A stretch of 64,000 nt of DNA from Isoetes taiwanensis (lineage: Eukaryota; Streptophyta; Lycopodiopsida; Isoetales; Isoetaceae): contig JAJEKV010000040.1 in the NCBI GenBank assembly GCA_021234155.1, positions 7,246,438 to 7,310,437 of the forward strand. Direction: 5' to 3'. Position 1 is the first letter of the stretch; each line of letters begins with the position of its first letter. This document shows positions 50,939-61,621 of this stretch, piece after piece. The notes under the pieces were generated by a model that did not search any database, was not told the DNA's origin, and saw only the letters and a program-made list of their open reading frames with translations. A program made the translations under genes and the position numbers.

Positions 50939-52688
50939 TCAGGCATTACAAAGTATATGCCTAACCATGTGACCCCTAGCAAGAAATTTTTGGAAAGGCG
51001 GTGGGGGTATTCGCAGCAGAAAACTATTTTGGAGCTTAGGATTCTCTGTTGCTTCTCCCAAAGAAACTACAGCCATAAATAAATACCCATCAGAAATACT
51101 GTCATTGGAAGAGAGCCCTGTGGGTATTTGAAATTTGTCGAGGAAGTCTACCAATGCTACAGGGGACAGAACAAGATCAACGCCTCCAGATTCTGCAGCA
51201 AGGCTAGCAAGAGAGAGCTTATTTAAAGCCCATGTGAGCAACTGAGAATACGCAAAGAAATCCGAGTGGACTAAAAAGCAGCCATGGAAGTCTGCTACTG
51301 TTGTAGCAAGTTTCCAGGGTAGGTTCTGAAAGAGTATAGCTGCAGTAAGTGATAAAGCAGACAAAGATAAAGTAGTAAAGGAACCTGCAGCTGCTAGATC
51401 AAATAGGCATGTCCTGCTAGGCAGGCAGCAATTGTAAGAAGAACAAACGATATATATAACAGTGGGAAGAGGAAAAGCGAATAGAGGATGTTTGCGAATA
51501 AACACCTTATACAATGCAAGGACAGATTGCTCATTCTCCCTACCAAATTACCACAAGTAAACCAAGGGGAATTACATATTTCTGCCACAAAAACCCACTT
51601 TCCAAACCAGGGTCTGCATGAGAAAAGTCTTGACACCAAAATGCTATCCCTTGCAGGATGAAATGGGAACCTCAATGAACTTACGATGAGGAAACAAGAC
51701 AGATGAAACTCGGGTAACCTGAATGGCCCATTTCCTCATTATCTTGACTTCCTTTTAAAATTAATGGACATAAGCCTCCATATTGTCTGTTTAGACGATA
51801 TTGAGCCTCTTCCAGAAAGAGCTTGGCATTCCCTGAAAATTTACCTACGTACATGCGCCCATATCTTGTGTCAAAATATCTATTAGCTTCAAAACCTGTC
51901 CCATTGAAAACTCGTTCGGGCAACCCTTCATATTCAGCCATGGAGCTATATATATTATAAGCTCGTTCTAGAGCCCTATTCACATCAGGGGAAGGCTCTT
52001 TTAGCCACAGATTGAACTTAGTATACATTGATAGAAGAAATTGCCTTTCAAACTCTATACTTCCTTCTTCATTCAGGATCCTACCATTCATGTCAAAAAA
52101 CAACCAGGAAGCAAAGAACAATATGTCCTGCATATGAGCCACATCTTCTTCGACACTCTTCTGTATTCTGGAGGCATCAGATAGCCTATCAAAAAACTCC
52201 TTGGCATCGGCTGAAACTTCAAGAAAACGAGAAACAGGTCCAAAAAGAGCTACTATAAATGGATATATATCATCATGCTTAGGAATTAAAAACTGGTCTT
52301 CATCTGCCTTACTGGCTTGTATAATCTCTAAACCCTTCTCTCTAATGACAGCATCCATCCGGGCCTTACGCCTTTGTTCATGGGCATCAATCAGACTTAA
52401 CCCTTGTTTGTCCTTACCCTCCAAAACCCTCATCACAGAGCTCGAAACCTCAACTTTCACATCTGAGGATGAATTAGTCATAGTCTCATTAATTTGGCTA
52501 TCAATCGCGGATTCATTTTCTTCTGCAGAAGCTCGAGGGATGCATACACAAGAATGTCTTATTCTGCGCACATTTCTAACCACATTTGGAGTTCTAATTA
52601 CAACAGGACCTTTGAAATTAGCAGGAAAATGGAATACCTGATAGTTCTTTTGCAAAGGGGGCGGCGACGGCGAGCATATGGTCGTCAT
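50939..52688 (-). CDS. plastid-targeted protein of unknown function, two exons (inferred)
   Basis: Exon 1 (52688-51719) encodes 323 residues plus one base. It begins with a serine/proline-rich, arginine-containing, acid-poor leader of about 50 residues ending near CVCIPRAS, typical of a chloroplast transit peptide. A soluble, probably helical region follows (YPFIVALFGPVSRFLEV, DILFFASWLFFDMNGRI, FDTRYGRMYVGKF). Read-through would stop 10-11 codons later (51681). A CAG/GTTACC donor at 51719/51718 and a CTGCAG acceptor at 51386-51385 have matching phase. They join exon 2 (51384-50939), which adds 148 residues with a hydrophobic start (SFTTLSLSALSLTAAILF), giving 471 in total. I do not recognise the family. 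Exon 1 is convincing and exon 2 less so. Confidence 0.65.
51385..51718 (-). other. proposed 334-bp intron
   Basis: GT...AG intron between the two exons of the plastid-targeted protein gene, inferred from frame continuity and coding-like composition on both sides. It would be phase 1. Confidence 0.5.
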
Positions 52689-52829
52689 AGCTCCTGTTGT
52701 GTCTCGTATGTCATGGCACAGTTATCGATTTGAGATTTTGTTTTGTTACTAGGGTATTGGTAGTAACAACAATGTTAATAAACATTTCCAATGTTATACG
52801 TTCTAGAAGAATGAAAGGATGCAATTGGT

Positions 52830-53760
52830 AGATCCTCTCACTAAGGCTGAGATTTCACTAGCAGCTTTTTTATGCCTGGCAATTAGGAATAGACCAATAG
52901 AATTCAAAGAATGCGGAATTACCTCTATTCGAGTTGATTCCACCAACTACATCAGTTTAGCTTTGAAATAGCCTCAAAGGGAGTTGCAACGATGAAGAAT
53001 GGCTTGCTAATTGTCAGGGGATCTCCCTTTGACAATTTGGAGGAAAGGAACTACTAAATCTAAGATCTTGACTCACACCTAGTGAAGCTCACAATTTGTT
53101 CCACGATTTACTATCTCTTGTACTATTGTGCGCTACTGGAATCTCACTGGGAGCATTTGAAAAGCTCTAGTTGTGGCAGTTCCGGCAAAGTGAAGAACGA
53201 TTGTCCGTTCAAGTGGATTCTCACCCTGAGATGAATGTTCTCGCATACTATGCCCATGCCTTCCATTGCCCCCATGTCAGGATTGATTCTTAGTCCATTC
53301 ATCCTAATCAGGATATGGGATTGATATCCCAACCCAAGCACATGGATGAGGGATACTATACTCGAAAACAAGCATTCAAAAAGGGCAACTTGTTACCAAG
53401 GCATATTTTTTGTCTTTCTCTTTTTTTGTTTTTTGGCTTTTGAGATAGTCCGGAATCATTTTTTTACCTTAGCATTCCATTCCACGCTTCCACAACTTCT
53501 CAGAGCACCATCTGTGCATGACTTGGCATTATACATACTTGAGGTTCTAGATAAACGTCTGCAATTACTGAGCCCTCAGTAGTCATTATCTCCGCTTGTC
53601 TAGTATCATCATTACTGCAAAGGTTTTTCCCTTGAAAACCTTTCGAGGCAGGGGTTTTTTAATCCTAGTAGTAATGATTGTACTAGCCCATTGTATGGGT
53701 CCCATGACCTATTGGTCTCCGTGGACGTTAAAAAATCTATTCTATTCTATTCTATTTAAA
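52830..53760 (+). mobile_element. LINE RNase H and 3' end remnant
   Basis: 52,839-52,970 reads DPLTKAEISLAAFLCLAI then IEFKECGITSIRVDSTNYISLALK. This fits the RNase H-like domain of plant LINEs (AE..AL..gl..A...gi....vesDs). Stops follow. A T-rich 3' region ends near 53,738-53,756 in (TTCTA)n repeats, which could be the element tail. Confidence 0.45.
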
Positions 53761-54010
53761 CTTGCGAACAAAGTACCTACACTAGATACTTCAGGAATGG
53801 GTATTGTTTTCTTGTTCTTTTCATCAAAGCTAATTCAAAACTCCAAAATAAAAATAAAAAACTATAAAACGAGCGAGGAACTTGTATGCTATCGTGCAAT
53901 TGTAATTTCAATGCTGGGTCTGCCATGCATATGCCTAAACAATAAAAGATCCATGCATGTGCATGTGTTAAATGTAAACAATAAAAAAAGCATTCAAACA
54001 AGAAAGAATA

Positions 54011-55255
54011 TTAGAAATTACGCTTACCTGCTTGCTCCTTTGGACTATGATCCGCTTTCTTGGCATCCTCTTGCAGGAGAGTCCACATCTCTGAATGATA
54101 TAAAGCATCACATACTCCTGAGCAAATATAAACCTTACATACTGGATAATAAAACTTTGTTCTTCGTTCATGGGCAGTCTCATGCACAACACCAGTTTCT
54201 TTCTCCACAATTCTATTGGCAGCACATACTACACATGTTCTATGCTACACGTCGGGTTTATAATTGTGGAAGTTTGCAGAAAGTTTCCCCTTGTCAAATT
54301 GGCTCTATCAAGGTCATTTGCTATCAATTCTTTCTACAATAGAGTTAGGAAATCATAGTGTGTTACTGTTGGATTACAATGCTTATAAATGACGTAAGCA
54401 TTAGTCAAAAGAGAATCGAGCATTCCCCAAAAGAGATAATGTCACCATTTTCAGAAAATTTGCTCCCTTTCCAAGCTATAATTTGAATCCAAGCACATAT
54501 TGTTGTGTGCATCACACCCAGCCTTGTGTTCATTGTATGCTACTTCAATTTCTGGAGCAACAACCTTTTGATGTTTGCCTCTCTCCACCAAACGCATGGC
54601 TGTAGATATATCCACACCATGCACATTAGAAGCAAACAAAATTGCTTCTTTGTCTTGCCTTGCATTAACAACAATACCGTTCTTCCTACTAAATGCAAAC
54701 TTATAAGTCCCCTTTAGGATCCTTTTCTTCTTCCCATCAAATTTCAGCAGCTTTATGGGAAACATCTTGTCTTATTAGAATTGATAGTATCTGTACCACC
54801 TTGCTTTCTCTTTGATTACCATTGGAGCAATTTGACACTTGTATTTACAACGGTCAAAGAAGACATTATGGCTTTGTGGAACCTTCTTCATTAAGGCTAA
54901 TACTGCATGAAATTCCAACCCCTCTTCTCGTTCGAGCTTGTCATAGACCTCAAACTACACACAATATCCAGAAGACGAATCACATAGCGTCCAAAGCTGA
55001 GTTCCAAATTCATAAGGCGTCTTTGGATTGTAGGGGCTTGATGGAATAATCCTCTCATCTACAGTCACCTACTTACATGGTGTACAGAACTCAATAAACT
55101 TTTTGTTTCATTCTTTCTCAACATTCTGAACGTGGAGGAATATAATCTTATCTCGAGGACATAAATGATTATTCCTCAAGTGAAAAAACCTTTTAATTTG
55201 TTGAGCTCTTTTGAGGGACGTAAACCTGCTAAAGTTTGGCCAATTCACTGCTCTA
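54011..55255 (-). pseudogene. piggyBac-like transposase remnant
   Basis: Ordered minus-strand pieces match the DDE_Tnp_1_7 (piggyBac) transposase. TVDERIIP near 55,065-55,045 holds the first catalytic Asp, followed by KTPYEFGTQLWTLCDSSSGY. FFDRCKYK near 54,866-54,843 holds the second. DKEAILFAS is near 54,645-54,618. YNEHKAGCDAHNNMC near 54,540-54,495 holds the third, in the position of the family's GVDxxDQ motif. DSLLTNAYVIYK follows. A cysteine-rich C-terminal zinc region with CVVCAANR and VCKVYICSGVC lies at 54,235-54,100. Stops and frameshifts are present throughout. The second Asp of the GVDxxDQ motif is Asn here. The N-terminus is cut near the LTR that begins at 55,421. Confidence 0.8.
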
Positions 55256-55420
55256 ACTTCACCTGATTGCTAATAAGATTAAGTTCGATTTTATGGTTAG
55301 TGTCATGGCCATAACTAGACCAAAAAACTGAACATGATACTAACATCTACAACAGACCAGTTTATAATATGCTAAAATTTCTATCTTAACTTCGTTCTTA
55401 CCTCATCTACAAATCTATTG

Positions 55421-56915
55421 TGTGATGTTCCAGCATAATATACGATATGAATATGTTTGTTATACTGCCACGTCACTAGTACATGCCAACCCCAATGACA
55501 TGTGCACGGCAACCATATAGGGTTGTACCCTGGATTACAACGAATGGAACCATTATATTGCACATATTCCATTAACCCATTGCCACGTGGCATAGCCCTA
55601 AGTGACCTTTTAGATTCCAACCCTAAAAGCACCATGTTAAAAGGAGCCTGGAACCTTAAAAGTGTCCTTTCTGGATTCCAGTCTCTAGAGCTCTCATTGC
55701 CCAAGCGCCAGACCCATTCCAGCCTACCAGCACCCATGAAGCTTTCTTTTCCAAGCAGATCGCCAAGACTCGACCATCTCGAGGCATCCCCACAATATGG
55801 ATGCCATTAGAGGACTTGGAGCAAGCCAAGGATCTGGTATGTTGGTTGATCTGTTATGCAATGCCAGCTTCTTGACCGGCATTAAGCCGAGTTTTCATCC
55901 TTTCTTAGCCTTAGAAGATTTCTAGATCCCCATATCTCGGCCTAACGCATGAACCTAACCATGTATGTTTAGGTAGGTAGATTAGAAGTTACTTTGTTAT
56001 TTCTATCAATTGGATGATATTGTATTGCTCTGTGCGCACTTCTTGCCTATTGGGAAGGGGGGTAGAGACCCAGAGCCTTCGTAAATGATCTTCCTAGATC
56101 GTCTCATTAGTACCTAATAAATCCGGCCTATCCATAGGAGCCCATCTGGTTGTGGGTGGCGAGGTTAGACCAGCCGATACGGAAGGCTTGTCCTTGATCC
56201 CTCTGGTGCATAATGATGGCTGGGGAACATGGTGGGCTAGCCCTAATAGCTTGATACTTAGTGCGGGCAAGGTATGGGCTCGACACCTCCTAAGTGATGA
56301 ATCACCTTAGTGGGGTTCACGTCGTAGATGAGCAGTGGCTCTCTAGCTTGCCTGTAGTTGGCATGGATCTTCTGGAGGGTGGTGACCCCCTCCCGCCCCA
56401 TCGAGACTGGGGAGATGCAACCCATGAGTAGTCCCTTTGACTATGCACCTGGCAGGTTACGGTCACATCCCCAATATTTTTCAGCATATCCACAAAGTAT
56501 GCACAGGAGGGGCAGATGGAGTGGACTACCCAATGGGATGCCAGTCAAATCCATTTGCCATGAATTTTGTCTGCATTGATTTCTGGAGAACCCAAGCCGC
56601 CAGTCAATCCCCATGAGTCTGAGCATTCGGTAGGTTTTTTCCTTTTTGTTGATGCTACGAATGTTGTTGTTTCAGATGTTATATTATGGTGAGCCACCCT
56701 CTGAGGTGGATATGTATTCTATGTGATGTCATGTGCTTATGTTCTATGCACTTCCGCAGCTAGGTAAATCCCGAGAGAGACGTGATGAATGATACATCTA
56801 TTCTTCCCCGTTGGGTTCTTGCTCACCATCAAGAGTCCGATGATAGGTAGCTGACAGGAGGGATGAACTCCAGTTCTATATGTGTAGGGGCATCGTACGA
56901 GCAGGGGACATCACA
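55421..56915 (+). mobile_element. 1,495-bp LTR (TGTGATGT...ACATCACA)
   Basis: It starts TGTGATGTTCCAGCATAATA and ends GGGGACATCACA, an 8-bp terminal inverted repeat of the usual TG...CA form. It aligns along its length with the minus-strand LTR at 60,047-61,621. Shared landmarks include CAGCATAATATACG, TATTGGGAAGGGGGTAGAG, GGTTGTGGGTGG, GGGCAAGG...GAGCTCGACACC-type blocks and TACATCTATTCTTCCC. Divergence is considerable, so both copies are old. A primer site follows 2 bp downstream, so this is a 5' LTR. No same-strand 3' LTR occurs before the window ends. Confidence 0.88.
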
Positions 56916-56916
56916 A

Positions 56917-56928
56917 TGGTATCAGAGC
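56917..56928 (+). promoter_or_regulatory. primer-binding site, initiator tRNA-Met
   Basis: TGGTATCAGAGC, two bases after the LTR end, is the standard plant LTR-retrotransposon primer site complementary to the 3' end of initiator tRNA-Met. Confidence 0.92.
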
Positions 56929-57144
56929 GATGATCCTGGTTGACCAGATCAAGCACTAGCCATTTTCCAAGCAGCACTAACAGTCTAGATCTTCAGTCGT
57001 GGAGTTAAAATCCCAGGCATGAAACTCGAATAATGGAAAAAAAAAATCTTTTTTCATTATAGTACAAAGGGTTAGCTAGAATTATGTAGTAATTATGTAC
57101 AGTCATTATAGTAAAACTTAGAAAAAAATTTCCAGTAGGGATGT
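56929..57144. other. short leader between primer site and first palindrome
   Basis: 216 bp with an A-rich stretch (57,038-57,055) and no coding signal. Confidence 0.5.
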
Positions 57145-57214
57145 GACTACTCAGCGCGCAGGACCATACTAAGAATCTCAGTCGGCCTCCTGGCATACGA
57201 CGTGAGTATTCGAC
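57145..57214. repeat. palindromic repeat, copy 1
   Basis: About 70 bp from GACTACTCAGCGCGC to GTGAGTATTCGAC. The outer arms are inverted repeats. The core AAGAATCTCAGTCGGCC is shared with the three other copies. Confidence 0.75.
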
Positions 57215-57345
57215 CATAGTTAACTAAGAATAGTAAGTTTAACAAGTAATCTGATAGAGTAAATAAGCTTAAAATCAAAATTTAAGTTAGGAACATCCAT
57301 CGAAATGCTAAGAAAAACAATAGAAAATATAAATTAAAGAGTGCT

Positions 57346-57415
57346 GACTACTCACGTTGTGCGCCGCACCCGACTAAGAATCTCAATTGGCCCTCTGGCG
57401 CACGTAGTAAGTAGT
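57346..57415. repeat. palindromic repeat, copy 2
   Basis: ACTACTCACGTTGTGCGCC pairs with GGCGCACGTAGTAAGTAGT (16 of 19 positions). The core is AAGAATCTCAATTGGCC. It starts 201 bp after copy 1. Confidence 0.85.
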
Positions 57416-57525
57416 TGGAACAAAAATGTCCTAAAGGAATCAGATATTCTAAGCTACCAAATATATAAGATCTAAATAGTTAGATAACATGAATTCCCTA
57501 GTGGGAGCCCTAAAATTCCCAACCC

Positions 57526-57533
57526 TATAAATA
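57526..57533 (+). promoter_or_regulatory. TATA box of cassette A
   Basis: TATAAATA in a C-rich context (CCC before, GACCCC after), 112 bp upstream of the ATG at 57,638. Confidence 0.6.
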
Positions 57534-57637
57534 GACCCCTTAGAGCTCGCCATTTGTATTCTTCCTTCTTAGTTGCCTAGCTCTGGCTTACAAGCCAATT
57601 TTAGGGCACCAGTAAGGCGATCGAGGCGATATCAAAC

Positions 57638-58193
57638 ATGGCTCGCACCAAATAGACGGCAAGGGTGGTAATGGAGGACGGCTCCAAGGGTGGTAATGGA
57701 GGATGGATCGAGCGCCCAAGTCCTCACTGTAGAACAGAAGGCTAGAGAGGCCAAGAAATGGAAGAGAATGGAGGATTAGGAGAACTCCACCGAATAGGCA
57801 CAACCAAGAAACACAACAACAGCACAGGGTCACCTATGTGGAAGGAGGGAGGCCAACAAAGCAGAATACTTTAAGACCTCCCCCAGAGAAACCCCAATCA
57901 CCCAAGAAGCCCATGAAGTGGAGCAGAGACTCTGTGTTTTCACGAGTGGCTAAGGAGATCAGACACTTCCAGCAGACTTACGACATTTTGATACCTCGAG
58001 CAGGATTCGCGAGGTTGACTAATGAAATCCTACACGAGTTCGACAAGACCGAACGAGTGACAGATGATATGCTCCTCGCGCGGAGCAAAAGATCGTCCAA
58101 CACTTCAAAGATTCTTTGGCATGCGCACTTTACGTCAAAAGGGTCACCTGCATGCCCAAGGACATGCATTTGGTGAAATTCATTAAGAAATAG
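57638..58193 (+). pseudogene. divergent histone H3-like gene, broken
   Basis: Histone H3 packages DNA in nucleosomes, and CENH3 is its centromeric form. The ATG opens MARTK, then TAG where H3 has Gln5, then TAR. After an unrelated spacer of about 200 bp, a shifted frame (57,838 on) carries RVAKEIRHFQQTYDILIPRAG and then NEILHEF (57,946-58,043), matching the aN-a1 region. In another frame AEQKIVQHFKDSLACALYV and KRVTCMPKDMHL lead to a stop at 58,191-58,193, matching a2-a3 and the H3 word KRVTIMPKDIQL. EIRHFQ and LIP resemble CENH3, while the loop-1 length and KRVT.MPKD resemble canonical H3. At least one stop and two frameshifts are present. It has its own TATA box and no introns in the usual plant CENH3 places that I can see. 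Confidence 0.78.
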
Positions 58194-58333
58194 GACTGTT
58201 AGAACCTCCATAAAATTTTGCAATATTTTGAGTAATATAAGTATAAGAGTGTTATCCGAGTCTTAAACAAGTAGTATTGGCAGAATATATGTTTTGTTTT
58301 TCTTAATTTGGATAAGTTATGACCAAACTAGCC
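58194..58333. other. spacer after the H3-like gene
   Basis: Short AT-rich 3' flank without a recognised signal. Confidence 0.5.
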
Positions 58334-58408
58334 TCTAGTACTCACGCCATGCAGCAGGAACATGATGAGAATCCTACTCGGGTCTATGGCGCACGCTGTG
58401 AATAGTCG
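58334..58408. repeat. palindromic repeat, copy 3
   Basis: Arms TACTCACGCCATGC and GCGCACGCTGTGAATAGTC. The core is GAGAATCCTACTCGGG. Confidence 0.75.
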
Positions 58409-58536
58409 ACCCTTGAACTACCCCAAAACTCCCCAAATTGAGCAAACAAGGGTGTTCTCGGGCCCTGCTCAGTGAGGAGAGCAAGAAAATGCCCTCACTT
58501 CACCAGTTTGGCAGCATCGAGGACCCAAACAGGCTG

Positions 58537-58606
58537 CCAATACTCACGCCAATAGGAGCATGACTGAGAATCTTACTCGGGCATGTGGCGCATGCTATGA
58601 GTAGTC
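58537..58606. repeat. palindromic repeat, copy 4
   Basis: Arms AATACTCACGCC and GGCGCATGCTATGAGTAGTC. The core is GAGAATCTTACTCGGGC. It starts about 203 bp after copy 3, the same spacing as copies 1-2. Confidence 0.8.
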
Positions 58607-58711
58607 ACCCTTTTTCGTGCTTATCACTTCAAATTACCTGGGAGACATCCGACCATTTTCCAAAATGATAATAGTCCCCAAACCCTAGAAAATTTTCAGT
58701 TAAAATTTGTC

Positions 58712-58719
58712 TATAAATA
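58712..58719 (+). promoter_or_regulatory. TATA box of cassette B
   Basis: TATAAATA followed by CAAGGG, 119 bp upstream of the ATG at 58,831, closely matching the arrangement in cassette A. Confidence 0.6.
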
Positions 58720-60046
58720 CAAGGGTACCCCTGATTAGCAACATACAACTTTGCTCCTCACTCCAAGCTGATCTTCTAGCTCCCTGAGGTGCTCATACAT
58801 CTGTTTGATATCCCTAGCTTCATCAAAATCATGGCTACTGCATCATTCAAGCGATGGTATAGCGCCATTCCCTATGCAACAGAGGTGGATGTTAACTCTG
58901 TCTTCTTAGTTTTTCAATATGAATTTGACATATCAGCCACAATAACATCCACACCCTTCTACCAAGAAGTCATGCAAGAATTCCAAGCAAAAATAGGTCC
59001 TACATTACAGGAACTGCCTCCCTGCATAGGATTCTTTGTACCCAAGGCATCCCTCAAGGCAGCCTTAAGCCACGTCCCAAACATAGCTAAGTACGTGGAC
59101 CCCTTAGCTCCATAAGAGAAGACCATCTACTCCTATAGTATAAAAGCTCAGAGGAAGAAGAGGAAGAAGGTGAAGAGGGCGCTAATGTCGAAGACATTAG
59201 CGAAGTGGACCGCGCCGAAGAGCAGTGCCAAGTGGAGCAGGAGATCCACCGCTTCCACGCAGACTTGCAGGCAAACCGGATAGCCACACCACTCGGGTTA
59301 AGCATCACAAGCCTGACCCCCATCATCATGAGAGGTGAAGAATACCTCCTCCCCGATATCAAGAATCTATCGGGGATACAGAGTAGATGAGCTCCTAAAA
59401 CTCCGGTGGCAGCAACTGAAGTTGGATGATTTCATCGATCGAGAGGTGTAAGATTTTCCAGTTGATGTACGCGAGTCGGTATCATACACGAGCCAACCCA
59501 CCATAGACCTACAAGCGTATGGTAGCATCAGGTAGATGATGACTTAACAAGAGCTACCATCAGAGGAAGAGTTTATAGCAATCCAAGAACGAATGGGTAT
59601 CAGAGGGAGGACAACAAGTGCACTTCAACCAAGCTCTTACTCGACGTCAACCACCCCTAGCTACAGGGCAGGAGCCATCAACCGATACTCACATCAGAAC
59701 TCAACTTGTAGACCATAGGGAATTGATCACAGTTCCAGCGGATGAGTACGCAGGCAGACACATGTTAATCAGGGTAAGGGAGATAGAAGCCCGGCAAAGA
59801 GGACAGGATAGGGCCCTCAGATACTATTGCCACTCCTCACTGACGGCAGGATAGCAGTGATCCATCCATAGTTCAACTCGTGTGGGGAAGAAGCTGTATT
59901 CATGCTAATTGCACTCTCGGGCTTCGATAGGCATGCAAGACTTCAATGGAGCGTCGACCATGTCATGCTAGTCAAGAGATCAATAGCATGAAGCATCTTT
60001 GACTTTGTAGTCCCCTCATCACGGCCTCACAAAGTTAGCGATTACA

Positions 60047-61621
60047 TGTGATGTCCCCTATTTCTTATAATGATGCACACATAATTATCAAAAGACGCAA
60101 CATTCCCTAACAGCCTAACCGGCGGGGGCCATCCACTGACACCACTCCCGGTGGGAATGAGCCAGCAAAGGGAAGAGTGGATGTGTCATTCACCCATCTC
60201 CTTCGGGTCAACCTAGCTACCTGAAGCGTGAATAAACATGAGCACATAATAACACTATATCAATACAATCACCTCGAAGGGTGAACACATCATAATCATC
60301 ACATATACAACAACATCAACATGAACAATAGCAACAAGGAAATCCTACCCGGTGGCTCAAACTCAAGGGGTTTGATCGACGGCTTGGGCCTCCGTAAGTC
60401 GTGCGCATTCATCCATGGCAATGGATTTGGCCGGCATAAGAACATGGCCGAGGGTAGTCCATCAAGATCCCTCCCTCTGCACACTTTGTAGAGTAGGTTG
60501 AAAAGTATTGGGACCGGGCCCTGCTTGCCGGGTACATAGCCAAGAGGGCTACCACCGGGTTGCATTTCCGGGTCCCGAGGAGGAGGAGAGTCACCTCTCC
60601 TCCGGGGCATGCATGCCCATCACAGGGTGGCTAGAGAGCCTTTGCCCTCATGGAAGGCGAACGATCGCCCCAAAGGTGTCGAGCTCATGCCTTGCCCACA
60701 CGCCAGCGGTGGCAAGCCATTAAGTCTAGCTCACTAAGGTTCCTCGTAGGCTTTACACACCGGAGGAACCATTCGGTGATGGGACAAGTCCCCATTTTCA
60801 TCGGCCTAGCCCTCCACCCACAACCAGGCGGGCTCTTTGTACACAGCCGCATGTAAGTGGGAACTAGTAGGCTATCTAGGATCATCGCTGCATGTGCTTT
60901 AGGCCTCTACCCCCTTCCCAATACATGGAGGTCACAGAGTGAAATACCAACATCATCCGAACCCAAAATGAAGAATAACATCTAATCTATCTATCTAAAC
61001 ATCCGAGTTAGGTTCCTTTGTTAGAGCTTATGATCTCGGGATCTCTAAGGCCTCTAAGGCTGAACTAACATGCTAAACCAGCTCATTGCCTAGCCCAAAA
61101 GCGGTTTTGCACAAATGTAATGACTAATTACGGTACTGGGTCACTCTGCTCCGGATCCCTCGAATGCATCCATGCCTCCGATCCTGCCAAGACTCCGGCC
61201 GTGCTACTCGACGATCCGCTAGCAAAGGTGGCTTTACAGTAGCTTGGCAATGCTAATTTGGGTCTTAGCTTGGCTAGGAATGGCTCAAGAGAACCCTAAA
61301 ATGCGAGAGAGAAGGAAGGGAGCTCAAGGAAACCCTAAATGCAAAGAGAAGAAAAGGTTTAGGTTTAAGGGAAAGCCCTTATATAGAAACCCTTAGGTTA
61401 GGTTAGACATTGGCCAAATGGGATAGCCATTTGGCAATGGGGTCCATGGGTTTATAATTGTGTATGTTTATTTAACATGCACAATATTCGAGGTTGCCCC
61501 CAGGTGCAACTCTTGCCCCCTAGGTGCAACCTTTACGGCTTCTTCAAGTACATGTCATTTGTGACATGATCGCGGCAAAGATAATATACGATTCAATCGT
61601 ATATTATGCTAGAACGTCACA
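60047..61621 (-). mobile_element. solo LTR, 1,575 bp, TTACA target duplication
   Basis: On the minus strand it runs from TGTGACGTTCTAGCATAATA to GGGGACATCACA. It is homologous to the LTR at 55,421-56,915. A perfect 5-bp duplication, TTACA, flanks it (60,042-60,046 and 61,622-61,626). No primer site or polypurine tract adjoins it, so it is a solo LTR left by recombination between two LTRs. A TATATAAG box (61,385-61,378 on its strand) marks its promoter. Confidence 0.92.
61378..61385 (-). promoter_or_regulatory. TATA box in the solo LTR
   Basis: TATATAAG on the minus strand, followed by the GGCTTTCCC leader. The position is consistent with the U3/R boundary of the LTR. Confidence 0.6.

Noticed and set aside
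53596-54342. Plus-strand ORF of 248 codons
   Set aside because: It starts in a LINE 3' end and runs antisense through the piggyBac C-terminal region, with no recognised domain.
55381-55737. Minus-strand ORF of 118 codons, first thought to be the piggyBac N-terminus
   Set aside because: Almost all of it lies inside the LTR that begins at 55,421.
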